Shown in pieces: positions 1 to 6,421 of a stretch of 10,776 nucleotides of DNA (its first letter is position 1; each line of letters opens with the position of its first letter). The DNA comes from an uncultured Campylobacteraceae bacterium (GTDB lineage Bacteria > Campylobacterota > Campylobacteria > Campylobacterales > Arcobacteraceae): NCBI GenBank assembly GCA_913057765.1, contig CAJXPH010000081.1:1-10776 (forward strand), written 5' to 3'. A model generated the notes under the pieces. The model had not been told where the DNA came from, ran no database searches, and saw only the letters and a list, made by a program, of their open reading frames with translations. Both the position numbers and the translations under genes were made by a program.

Positions 1-49
1 ATCTACACTATCCTCTTCGTCGGCAGCGTCAGATGTGTATAAGAGACAG
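1..49 (+). other. Illumina Nextera i5 adapter remnant (not genomic)
   Basis: Positions 1-8 (ATCTACAC) match the inner end of the P5 primer. Positions 9-16 (TATCCTCT) match what I recall as Nextera index S503. Positions 17-30 (TCGTCGGCAGCGTC) are the Read 1 adapter, and 31-49 (AGATGTGTATAAGAGACAG) are the Tn5 mosaic end. Genomic sequence therefore begins at position 50. This is the arrangement expected from untrimmed read-through of a short library fragment that was then built into the contig end. An open frame can start at the GTG at 35 inside the adapter and adds five false residues (MYKRQ) to the lnt fragment. Confidence 0.98.
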
Positions 50-877
50 GAACTAATGTTTATTGATAGTTACCTTCCAACTTCAAAAGAGCATTTTGCT
101 CTAATTTTAGCTTCTGTATTTATGTTTATACAGTTAAATAAAAAATTGAAAATTTTAACTTTAATTCCATTGTATTTAATATCATCAAATACAGGTTTAT
201 ATATAGATAATCCAAATATAAAAATTTCAATGCCCCAATTAAACGTTAGTCAAGAACAAAAATGGGTTAAAAAGAATATCTCAAATATTCTAGATGAAAA
301 TCTAAAACTTATCGATAAAGCAATATTAGAAGGGAAAGAACTTATAATTCTGCCTGAAACTGTTTTCCCAATTTTATTAAATAAAGAAAACTTTTTAATG
401 TATCAATTAGAAGAAAAATCACACGAAATTGACATTATTGCAGGTGCTTTATATCTAGAAAACAGTCAATACTATAATGCTACTTTTTATTTTTCAAAAG
501 GAAAATTAAATATTGCAAAAAAAGTAGTTCTGGTACCTTTTGGAGAAGAAATTCCTCTTCCACAGTTTTTTGTTGATTTAATCAATGACACTTTTTACAA
601 TGGTGCACAAGATTATACAAAAGCTAAAAATCCAACAGATTTTAATATACATGGAACAAAGTTTAGAAATGCGATCTGTTATGAAGCTACTAGTGAAGAA
701 ATATACCAAAACCTTGGTGATGTAAAATATATGATTGCGACTTCTAATAATGCATGGTTTACTCCATCAATCGAACCAGTTTTACAAAAAAAGATTTTAA
801 AATATTATGCTAAGAAATATGACATAACTATTTTTCATTCAATAAATGGAAGTGAAAATTATATAGTTAGACCGTAA
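50..877 (+). CDS. lnt: Apolipoprotein N-acyltransferase, 5'-truncated by the contig end
   Basis: This is the C-terminal part of Lnt, the inner-membrane enzyme that adds a third acyl chain to the N-terminal cysteine of lipoproteins. About 275 genuine residues remain. They hold one or two hydrophobic segments (roughly the first 45 residues), then the periplasmic nitrilase-like (CN hydrolase) domain. All three catalytic residues are visible: Glu in LPETVFP (codon near 356), Lys in KKVVLVPFGE (near 521), and Cys in NAICYEA (near 677). They match E. coli Glu267, Lys335 and Cys387. The conserved SNNAWF motif follows. The first five residues of the open frame from 35 are adapter-encoded, so the real start lies off the window. 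The protein stops soon after the hydrolase domain (ENYIVRP), without the last membrane helix of E. coli Lnt. That may be the normal short form in this group. It converges on the lipoprotein gene; the stop codon lies at the edge of a palindrome. Confidence 0.93.
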   Translation, partial: ELMFIDSYLPTSKEHFALILASVFMFIQLNKKLKILTLIPLYLISSNTGLYIDNPNIKISMPQLNVSQEQKWVKKNISNILDENLKLIDKAILEGKELIILPETVFPILLNKENFLMYQLEEKSHEIDIIAGALYLENSQYYNATFYFSKGKLNIAKKVVLVPFGEEIPLPQFFVDLINDTFYNGAQDYTKAKNPTDFNIHGTKFRNAICYEATSEEIYQNLGDVKYMIATSNNAWFTPSIEPVLQKKILKYYAKKYDITIFHSINGSENYIVRP

Positions 878-907
878 TGTATAAACTAAAATTTTAGTTT
901 ATACATT
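876..907. terminator. Perfect 32-bp palindrome between convergent genes; probable bidirectional terminator
   Basis: The two 16-nt arms (876-891 and 892-907) are exact reverse complements with no spacer. As RNA, a stem of about 14 bp with a 4-nt loop could form on either strand. It starts inside the lnt stop codon and covers the last codons and stop (894-896) of the opposing lipoprotein gene, which is where a shared terminator for two converging transcripts would sit. The arms are AT-rich, with only two G:C pairs each, and no clean U-tract follows on either strand, so it is not a textbook intrinsic terminator. A protein-binding site is the alternative. Confidence 0.5.
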
Positions 908-1412
908 CTACAAATTTTATATCTTTAAATACTTTTTCAATGTTTAATTTAAGAACTTCATTTAAAGTTCCAAATGGATTTATAAATTTTGATGTATTTT
1001 TTTTAAGAATCTTATTATCAGAATAACACAAATTACCATTTTTCATTACATTGTATTTTACATCTAGTGTCCAATCAACACTAAATCCTAAATCATCAAT
1101 TAAAAAATCGTTTATTTCACCTGAAACTTGGTTTTCACCATCTACCTTTATACCAACAAGTCTTGATTCATTAAAAACAGCATCTCTAAAATATTCATTA
1201 ATATTTTTTTCAAAAATTATTGAACCTATTGCCGTATTCCTAATTTGATTTGATTGCACTTTAAACTTTTCAATTGGTAGATATTCAAATTGACCAACTT
1301 TTACATTTCCTTTAACAACCATAGTTGAACTTGGGGCATAATTTACAACAACTTTATCTGCACAACCAGTAAAAAAAAGTATAAACAACACTGATGAAAC
1401 AATATATTTCAT
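894..1412 (-). CDS. Small predicted lipoprotein of unknown function
   Basis: The 172-residue protein begins with a short lipoprotein signal peptide: Met-Lys, a hydrophobic stretch (residues 4-14), then FFTGC with the lipidated cysteine at residue 17. The mature protein of about 156 residues shows no further membrane segment, so it is probably anchored to a membrane by its lipid. The residue after Cys is Ala, not Asp, which in enterobacterial rules favours the outer membrane; that rule is less certain here. I do not recognise the family. A lipobox followed by an NYAPS-type opening and a mixed alpha/beta look is loosely reminiscent of YajG-like lipoproteins, but I would not name it so. The ATG is supported by an AGGAGAG Shine-Dalgarno sequence five nt upstream. 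An A8 run lies in the coding strand (Lys-Lys-Asn region) and a T8 run in the signal peptide. It is convergent with lnt and divergent from the first mscS gene. Confidence 0.8.
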   Translation of the reverse strand: MKYIVSSVLFILFFTGCADKVVVNYAPSSTMVVKGNVKVGQFEYLPIEKFKVQSNQIRNTAIGSIIFEKNINEYFRDAVFNESRLVGIKVDGENQVSGEINDFLIDDLGFSVDWTLDVKYNVMKNGNLCYSDNKILKKNTSKFINPFGTLNEVLKLNIEKVFKDIKFVECIN

Positions 1413-1439
1413 TTTCTCTCCTACTAAATAATTTAGAAA

Positions 1440-1467
1440 GTATTATATTGATTTTTTTCTTCAAGAA
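1440..1467 (-). promoter_or_regulatory. Predicted promoter of the lipoprotein gene
   Basis: Read on the minus strand, a perfect -10 hexamer TATAAT (1447 to 1442) is followed by AC. Upstream is an A-tract (AAGAAAAAAAT, 1461-1451) in place of a clear -35 box. Campylobacterota sigma-70 promoters typically have a strong -10 and AT-rich upstream tracts without a conserved -35. A small imperfect dyad, TTCTT-N-AAGAA (1457-1467), overlaps the A-tract. The -10 lies about 30 nt upstream of the ATG at 1412. The same block recurs upstream of the second mscS gene. Confidence 0.55.
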
Positions 1468-1554
1468 TAATATATTTTAACTATATTTATTATTTTTATA
1501 CCTATCACCTATACTTACGTCCTAATATTTTTAACAATAATTTTAGATGTATTT

Positions 1555-1580
1555 GATATAATTTACAAAATTATTATATC
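1555..1580 (+). promoter_or_regulatory. Predicted mscS promoter -10 within an inverted repeat
   Basis: TATAAT at 1557-1562 is a perfect -10 hexamer 31 nt upstream of the mscS ATG. No convincing -35 is seen. The hexamer lies in the left arm of an inverted repeat, GATATAAT (1555-1562) and ATTATATC (1573-1580), separated by 10 bp. The repeat would straddle the expected transcription start, as an operator might. Given the AT-rich background, chance is also possible. Confidence 0.45.
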
Positions 1581-1593
1581 AAAAGGATAGTAT

Positions 1594-2400
1594 ATGGAAG
1601 AATATATTTCACAAGCAATGAGCCTAGCTGTTGAGTACGCACCAAAACTTGCACTAGCAATAGTTACGTTAATTATTGGATTATGGATTATAAGTGGTGT
1701 TGCTAAGATTTTAGAAAAAGCTTTAATTGCATCAAAGACAGATGAAACTTTAATTCCATTTTTAAAGAGTTTGACATCATGGGGATTAAAATTATTACTT
1801 TTCATCTCTGTTGCTTCTATGGTTGGTATTGCAACTACATCATTTATAGCTGTGCTAGGTGCTGCTGGTTTAGCTATTGGGTTAGCACTACAAGGTTCAC
1901 TTTCAAACTTTGCAGGAGGAGTATTATTACTTATTTTTAGACCATACAAAATTGGTGACTTGATTGAATCTCAAGGTCAATTAGGAATCGTAAAAGAAAT
2001 TCAAATATTTAATACTATTTTAACTACCTTCCAAAATAAAACAGTGATTTTACCAAACTCTGCAGTTTCAGCAAATTCTATTACAAATATTACAGCTAAT
2101 GGAACAATAAGAGTTGATATGGAAGTTGGTATTTCATATGATAGTAATATTGATGATGCAAAAAGAGTTATTTTAGAAACTATTGCAAAAAATGACAAAG
2201 TATTAAAAGACCCTGCTTGTGCTGTTGGAGTTAATGCCTTAGCAGATAGTTCAGTAAACTTACTTGTAATGCCTTGGTGTAATATAGATGATTACTGGGA
2301 CGTATATTTTGGTGTTAGAGAAGATATTAAAAAAGCTCTTGATGCAAATAATATAACTATTCCATTTCCACAAAGAGATGTTCATATTATCAATGAATAA
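1594..2400 (+). CDS. mscS: MscS-family small-conductance mechanosensitive channel (canonical pore type)
   Basis: This inner-membrane channel of 268 residues should release solutes when membrane tension rises on hypo-osmotic shock; E. coli MscS has 286. Predicted segments are TM1 about 16-38, TM2 about 63-80 and pore-lining TM3 about 84-116, followed by the cytoplasmic vestibule domain (about 120-260). TM3 is nearly that of E. coli: AAGLAIGLALQGSLSN at 90-105 puts Leu93 and Leu97 at the positions of the E. coli gate (Leu105, Leu109), with Gln100-Gly101 matching Gln112-Gly113 at the kink. The ATG is preceded by AAAAGGA at suitable spacing. The gene is monocistronic, transcribed away from the lipoprotein and towards cca, and ends at a hairpin terminator. 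A second paralogue of almost equal length lies at 3811-4620. Confidence 0.94.
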   Translation: MEEYISQAMSLAVEYAPKLALAIVTLIIGLWIISGVAKILEKALIASKTDETLIPFLKSLTSWGLKLLLFISVASMVGIATTSFIAVLGAAGLAIGLALQGSLSNFAGGVLLLIFRPYKIGDLIESQGQLGIVKEIQIFNTILTTFQNKTVILPNSAVSANSITNITANGTIRVDMEVGISYDSNIDDAKRVILETIAKNDKVLKDPACAVGVNALADSSVNLLVMPWCNIDDYWDVYFGVREDIKKALDANNITIPFPQRDVHIINE

Positions 2401-2410
2401 TGAGTAAGGG

Positions 2411-2443
2411 TTAGAGGTGGTTTTTTTAGAAAACTACTTCTAA
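2411..2443 (+). terminator. Hairpin terminator of the first mscS gene
   Basis: A 14-bp stem (2411-2424 with 2430-2443) closes a 5-nt loop. On the plus strand every position pairs, counting two G-U wobbles. On the minus strand the same two positions become A-C mismatches, so the hairpin is better for the mscS transcript than for the opposing cca transcript. A U-rich stretch follows on the plus strand, interrupted by A. It begins 10 nt after the mscS stop and ends just before the cca stop. Confidence 0.7.
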
Positions 2444-2444
2444 T

Positions 2445-3836
2445 TTATAAATTATAGTTTTGTTTTAATTTTATTAAAATACTTTCTTTATCAAAATTCT
2501 CATCTATTTGTAGGTTTAAAGCATATTCAAGTATTCCTTTAAATTCTTTTGATGGTTTCATCCCTAGTTCAATTAAATCTCTACCTTGGACTATAGGTTT
2601 TAATCCTTCTTTAGAAATATTCATCTCTCTTGCTTTTTCTAAGAGCCAAGAGACAGCTTTATCACATTTGTCCTTATCAGGTATTGTTCTTCCTTTACAA
2701 TCAGCAAGGCACACAATACAAAGATCTTCAATATTACATTTTAAGGATAGTCTTTTAACTGCTTTGATTGAAGATTCTGCTTTGTATAATTGAAAAGGAG
2801 CTAAATGATTTTTTACAAGTGGCACAATTTTTTCTATAAATTTTTTTTCGTTTGTAATTTTTGAAAGAAAACTAATCGTTGGTTCAACACCTAGTGATTC
2901 ATGTTTATGTGAAGTGATTCTTCCTTCAATCTCTTTTGTACAAAGTGGCTTTCCTAAATCATGACAAAGAAGTGCATAAAAAAGATATAAATCTCTATAT
3001 TCATCATCTGTTTTATATTTTGCCATCTCATCTATTGTCATAAGAGTATGAATCCACACATCACCTTCGGGATGATATTCTTTTTCTTGTTCACAACCTA
3101 CAAGAGATTCAAGCTCAGGAAAATGTTTTAAAATTCCTAAGTCTTTTAAAATTTCAAATCCAACAGATGGTTTTTTTGATTTTAAAAATAGTTTTTTAAA
3201 TTCTTCAAAAACTCTCTCTTTTGGAAGTTCTTCTAATTCATTATTTTCTACCATTTGTTTACATAACTCAAATGTTTTTTTATCAAGTTGTAAATTAAAT
3301 CGTGAGCAGAATTGAACAGCTCTATAAACGCGCAAAGGGTCTTCAATAAAAGTTTCATCTTTTATATGACGCAAGGTTCTATTTTTTAAATCTTCAATCC
3401 CATTATGAGGGTCTAGAAACTCTTTTTTGAAAAAGTCATAACCAATTGAGTTAAGAGTAAAGTCTCTTCTTAAACTGGCTTCTTCATATGATAGATTAGA
3501 TTTAGTAGTAACTTCAAAACCGGTGTGCCCAGATTCTACTTTTTTTTCTGTTCTTGCAAGTGCAAAATCAAAATCAAATTCTTCAATACGTAAAGTTAAA
3601 ACCCCAAATGATTTTCCTACTTCTTTTACTGAACCAAATTTTTTAAGTGATTTTTCTATAGTTTCTAAAGAATCAATATTAAAAATTTCAATATCATAAT
3701 CTTTTGATGGAATATTTAAAAAGCTATCTCGTACACATCCACCAACAAGTATTGGCAAAGCGCCAATACTTTTTAGGTCTAGAAGAATCTCTTCTAAGAC
3801 TTGGGGGATATTAATCGTTTTTGTAAAGATGAACAT
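2445..3836 (-). CDS. cca: Class II CCA-adding tRNA nucleotidyltransferase with HD domain
   Basis: This cytoplasmic enzyme adds or repairs the 3' CCA end of tRNA. From the ATG at 3836 the protein has 463 residues. The N-terminal nucleotidyltransferase head shows LVGGCVRD (30-37), the metal-binding Asp46-x-Asp48 in KDYDIE, and motif B RRDFTLN (123-129). The neck carries EDPLRVYRA (165-173). A C-terminal HD-type metal phosphohydrolase domain follows, with His263, the His292-Asp293 pair (CHDLGKP) and the His310/His312 cluster (SHKHES). E. coli Cca (412 residues) also has an HD domain. The frame is open further upstream to a TTG at 3875, but the conserved region starts well after 3836, so the ATG is preferred. 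No good ribosome-binding site precedes it. It overlaps the end of the upstream mscS paralogue by 26 nt, suggesting coupled translation. A specialised CC-adding or A-adding enzyme, or a poly(A) polymerase, cannot be excluded from motifs alone. Confidence 0.88.
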   Translation of the reverse strand: MFIFTKTINIPQVLEEILLDLKSIGALPILVGGCVRDSFLNIPSKDYDIEIFNIDSLETIEKSLKKFGSVKEVGKSFGVLTLRIEEFDFDFALARTEKKVESGHTGFEVTTKSNLSYEEASLRRDFTLNSIGYDFFKKEFLDPHNGIEDLKNRTLRHIKDETFIEDPLRVYRAVQFCSRFNLQLDKKTFELCKQMVENNELEELPKERVFEEFKKLFLKSKKPSVGFEILKDLGILKHFPELESLVGCEQEKEYHPEGDVWIHTLMTIDEMAKYKTDDEYRDLYLFYALLCHDLGKPLCTKEIEGRITSHKHESLGVEPTISFLSKITNEKKFIEKIVPLVKNHLAPFQLYKAESSIKAVKRLSLKCNIEDLCIVCLADCKGRTIPDKDKCDKAVSWLLEKAREMNISKEGLKPIVQGRDLIELGMKPSKEFKGILEYALNLQIDENFDKESILIKLKQNYNL

Positions 3837-4620
3837 CCTGTTGAGGATAAGGAATTGAAATTCCTTCTTTATCAAATGTAATTTTTATGTCTTCTGTTAA
3901 AGCAAATTTAACATCCCAATAATCAGGAGTGTTAACCCAAGCTTTTACAACAAAATTAACTGATGAATCTGCTAATTCAGAAACTGCAACTGTAATACCT
4001 TGGTCTAAAAGTACTTTATCATTTGCATTTACAATAGAAGTTAAAACTTCTTTTGCTTTTTTAATATCATCTTCATATCCAATACCAACAACTAAATCTA
4101 CTCTTCTTGTAGGTTTTGCATTAATATTTGTAATTGACCCTGCTGTAATTGCACCATTTGGCACAATCATTTTTTGGTTATCTGGTGTAATCATAACAGT
4201 ATTAAAAATAAATACTTCTTCAACTTTTCCAGTAACTCCTGCTGCTGTTATAACATCACCAATTTTAAAAGGTTTGAACATTATAATCATAACACCAGAG
4301 GCAAAGTTTCCTAAAGAATCTTTTAATGCTAAACCAATAGCAAGACCAGCGGCACCTAAGATTGCGAAGAATGAAGTTGTATCAACTCCTACTTGTTTTA
4401 ATGCAGTTAAAATAACCATAATCATTAAAACATAATAAATGATATCATCAACAAAATTTATTAACGTTTCATCCATTCCTTCTTTTTTTCTAAGTAATTT
4501 TACAGCTAAATCAGTAACTTTTCTAGCTAGCCATTTTCCAATAACAAAAACAACAATTGCAATTGCAATGTTTAAAGCATATAAACCAACCATATCTGTA
4601 ACAGTTTGAACACTATCCAT
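3811..4620 (-). CDS. MscS-family mechanosensitive channel paralogue with altered TM3 hinge
   Basis: A 269-residue inner-membrane channel of the MscS family: TM1 about 13-32, TM2 about 60-78, pore-lining TM3 about 84-116, then the cytoplasmic domain. It aligns without gaps to the channel at 1594-2400 over the last 185 or so residues, about half of them identical by my by-eye count. Gate leucines Leu93 and Leu97 are kept, but the Gln-Gly pair at the E. coli 112-113 kink is Lys100-Asp101 (ALKDSLGN). Gly113 acts as a hinge for inactivation in E. coli MscS, so gating may differ; that is inference, and KDSL-type pores occur in other MscS homologues. The ATG has a strong AGGAGAG site five nt upstream. 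It follows proS by 61 nt with its own likely promoter, and its 3' end overlaps cca by 26 nt. Confidence 0.93.
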   Translation of the reverse strand: MDSVQTVTDMVGLYALNIAIAIVVFVIGKWLARKVTDLAVKLLRKKEGMDETLINFVDDIIYYVLMIMVILTALKQVGVDTTSFFAILGAAGLAIGLALKDSLGNFASGVMIIMFKPFKIGDVITAAGVTGKVEEVFIFNTVMITPDNQKMIVPNGAITAGSITNINAKPTRRVDLVVGIGYEDDIKKAKEVLTSIVNANDKVLLDQGITVAVSELADSSVNFVVKAWVNTPDYWDVKFALTEDIKITFDKEGISIPYPQQDVHLYKND

Positions 4621-4643
4621 TTTCTCTCCTGTATTAATTTTTT

Positions 4644-4675
4644 GTATTATACTATTTTTTTCTTATGAATAAGAA
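4644..4675 (-). promoter_or_regulatory. Predicted promoter with dyad upstream of the second mscS gene
   Basis: On the minus strand TATAAT (4651 to 4646) followed by AC is a perfect -10, preceded by the A-tract AAGAAAAAAAT (4664-4654). At the -35 position sits a perfect dyad, TTCTTATGAATAAGAA (4660-4675, 7-bp arms with a 2-bp centre), which could be an operator. The dyad is not followed by a U-tract on the minus strand, so it is a poor candidate for a proS terminator. The element would let the channel and cca be expressed apart from the proS operon. Confidence 0.55.
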
Positions 4676-4681
4676 TTATTA

Positions 4682-6403
4682 TTATTTAATTTTTGAATAT
4701 AATTTTTCTGTAACTCTTTTGATATCAACTTCTTCTTTTTCTAAAGTTTTTCTATCTATAATTTCAACTATACCATCTTGTAATTTTTTACCAACTACTA
4801 CAGCATATGGGAATCCGATTAATTCAAAGTCTCCCATTTTAAAACCAAATCTCTCTTTTTTTCTATCATCAATAATTGTACTGATTCCTAAAGCTTTTAG
4901 ATCTTCATATATTTTCATACCAGCTTCAAGTTCTTCTTCTTTTTTCCCATTTGATACAATAATATCAACTAAGAAAGGTGCAGTTTCTTTTGTCCAGATA
5001 CAACCTTTTTCATCATGATTTTGTTCAATTACCGCGGCAACTAATCTAGAAACACCAATTCCATAACATCCCATAATAAAAGGTTGTGATTTTCCATTTT
5101 CATCTAAGAATTTTGCATCCATTGCTTCAGAATATTTAGTTCCTAGTTGGAAAATATGTCCAGCTTCAATTCCTTTAGTGTAAGATAAACTTCCACCACA
5201 AGATGAACACTTATCTCCTTCTTGAACGATAATTAAATCAAAATACTTTACATCTTTTAAAGTAGTTAAGTCAGTACCTGTATAGTGATAGTTTTCTTCG
5301 TTTGCACCACAAACTAAACCAATTTCATTTTTTAATTCAGAATCAACAACAAAAGTGATATTTTCAGGTAATCCAAATGGTCCACAATATCCAGCACAAA
5401 GACCAGCTTCTTTAATCTCGTCTTCTGAAGCATCAACTAACTCTAAACAATCAACAGCATTTGTAGCTTTTGTTTCTTCAAGCTCATCATCACCTCTTAC
5501 AAAGAAAACAACTATTTCTTGTGATTCTTCATAAATAGCTTTTTTTATTACTGCTTTGATTGATTGCGCTTTTGAAGTACTCAAAAAGTTTGAAACATCT
5601 TCAATTGTCTTCATTCCTTCAGTTAAAACTTTTTCCATTTTCATAACACTATTAGTTAATTCATGCCAATTTTTAACTTCTTTCTTTACTCTAACTGCAG
5701 CTTCAATATTTGCACCATAATCACAATCAGGACAAGCAACAATAGTATCTTCACCAGAATTTGCTAATACCATAAATTCTTTTGAACCACTACCGCCAAT
5801 TGCACCTGAATCTGCATCAACAACTCTGAATTCTAATCCAAGTCTTGTATAAACTTTTTTATAGGCTTCTTCCATAACGTGAAATTCTCTAACTAAATCT
5901 TCATTTGTTGCATGGAAAGAGTAAGCATCTTTCATTAAGAATTCTCTACCTCTCATCAGACCAAATCGCGGTCTTGCTTCATCTCTAAATTTTAAGTTAA
6001 TATGATAAAGATTAACAGGTAAATTTTTATAAGAAGTGATTCTATTTTTAACCATATTAACTACAGCTTCTTCATTTGTAGGACTTAATACATACTCAGC
6101 ATTTTTTCTATCTTTAAAACGTAATAGTTCATTCCCCATAGTAGTAGATCGTCCTGATTCATCCCAAAAAGATTGAGGCGTAACAAAAGAACATAACATT
6201 TCATTTGCTCCAGTATTATCCATCTCTTCTTTTACGACAGCTCTAATTTTGTCTAATACAATTTTTCCTAATGGCATAAAGTCATATAAACCTGCACCAC
6301 TTTGAGATATAAATCCACCTCTTACTAAATATTGGTGAGAAGGTAATGTAGCATCACTTGGAGTTTCTTTTGTTGTTGGCATAAACATTTGAGAAAATTT
6401 CAT
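4682..6403 (-). CDS. proS: Prolyl-tRNA synthetase, bacterial type with editing insertion
   Basis: This cytoplasmic class II synthetase charges tRNA(Pro) with proline. At 573 residues it matches the E. coli-type enzyme (572), including the insertion (INS) editing domain that hydrolyses Ala-tRNA(Pro). Visible parts are the N-terminal catalytic start (SHQYLVRGG, 22-30), motif 2 with FRDEARPRFG (139-148) and GREFLMKDAYSF, the INS domain at about 230-395, motif 3 GCYGIGVSRL (445-454), and the anticodon-binding domain from about 475. Two cysteine pairs flank the INS domain, CPDC (224-227) and CSSC (399-402), and could bind zinc. The ATG follows AGGA by nine nt; the gap after hemA is 18 nt, so it is probably co-transcribed. 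H. pylori and C. jejuni also have proS directly after hemA, as I recall. Confidence 0.97.
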   Translation of the reverse strand: MKFSQMFMPTTKETPSDATLPSHQYLVRGGFISQSGAGLYDFMPLGKIVLDKIRAVVKEEMDNTGANEMLCSFVTPQSFWDESGRSTTMGNELLRFKDRKNAEYVLSPTNEEAVVNMVKNRITSYKNLPVNLYHINLKFRDEARPRFGLMRGREFLMKDAYSFHATNEDLVREFHVMEEAYKKVYTRLGLEFRVVDADSGAIGGSGSKEFMVLANSGEDTIVACPDCDYGANIEAAVRVKKEVKNWHELTNSVMKMEKVLTEGMKTIEDVSNFLSTSKAQSIKAVIKKAIYEESQEIVVFFVRGDDELEETKATNAVDCLELVDASEDEIKEAGLCAGYCGPFGLPENITFVVDSELKNEIGLVCGANEENYHYTGTDLTTLKDVKYFDLIIVQEGDKCSSCGGSLSYTKGIEAGHIFQLGTKYSEAMDAKFLDENGKSQPFIMGCYGIGVSRLVAAVIEQNHDEKGCIWTKETAPFLVDIIVSNGKKEEELEAGMKIYEDLKALGISTIIDDRKKERFGFKMGDFELIGFPYAVVVGKKLQDGIVEIIDRKTLEKEEVDIKRVTEKLYSKIK

Positions 6404-6421
6404 TTAATTTTATCCTATTTC

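Larger units (their letters stand above)
1413..1593. other. Divergent intergenic region between the lipoprotein and mscS genes
   Basis: About 180 bp without a gene. It holds promoter-like sequences for both flanking genes: TATAAT on the minus strand at 1442-1447 and TATAAT on the plus strand at 1557-1562. Between them is very AT-rich sequence with one tandem heptamer (ACCTATC then ACCTATA, 1500-1513). I see no RNA gene or coding frame in it. Confidence 0.6.

Noticed and set aside
961..1380. A8 and T8 runs in the lipoprotein gene as phase-variation tracts
   Set aside because: Runs of eight A or T are expected in such AT-rich DNA; phase variation in Campylobacterota mostly uses longer G or C runs, and the frame is intact.
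1563..1949. Minus-strand open frame of 128 codons opposite the first mscS gene
   Set aside because: It lies antisense to a clearly conserved channel gene, has no family resemblance, and its composition is that of a complement of hydrophobic coding sequence.
3929..4435. Plus-strand open frame of 168 codons opposite the second mscS gene
   Set aside because: It is an antisense shadow of a conserved MscS gene, with no recognisable domain and no ribosome-binding site worth noting.
4660..4675. Dyad TTCTTATGAATAAGAA as the terminator of proS
   Set aside because: On the minus strand it is followed by A residues, not U, its centre is only 2 nt, and it sits at the -35 position of a good promoter; an operator or chance dyad fits better.
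4665..5018. Plus-strand open frame of 117 codons rich in Ser and Phe over the end of proS
   Set aside because: It is the complement of the ProRS anticodon-binding domain; the Ser/Phe richness is what antisense Lys/Glu codons give.
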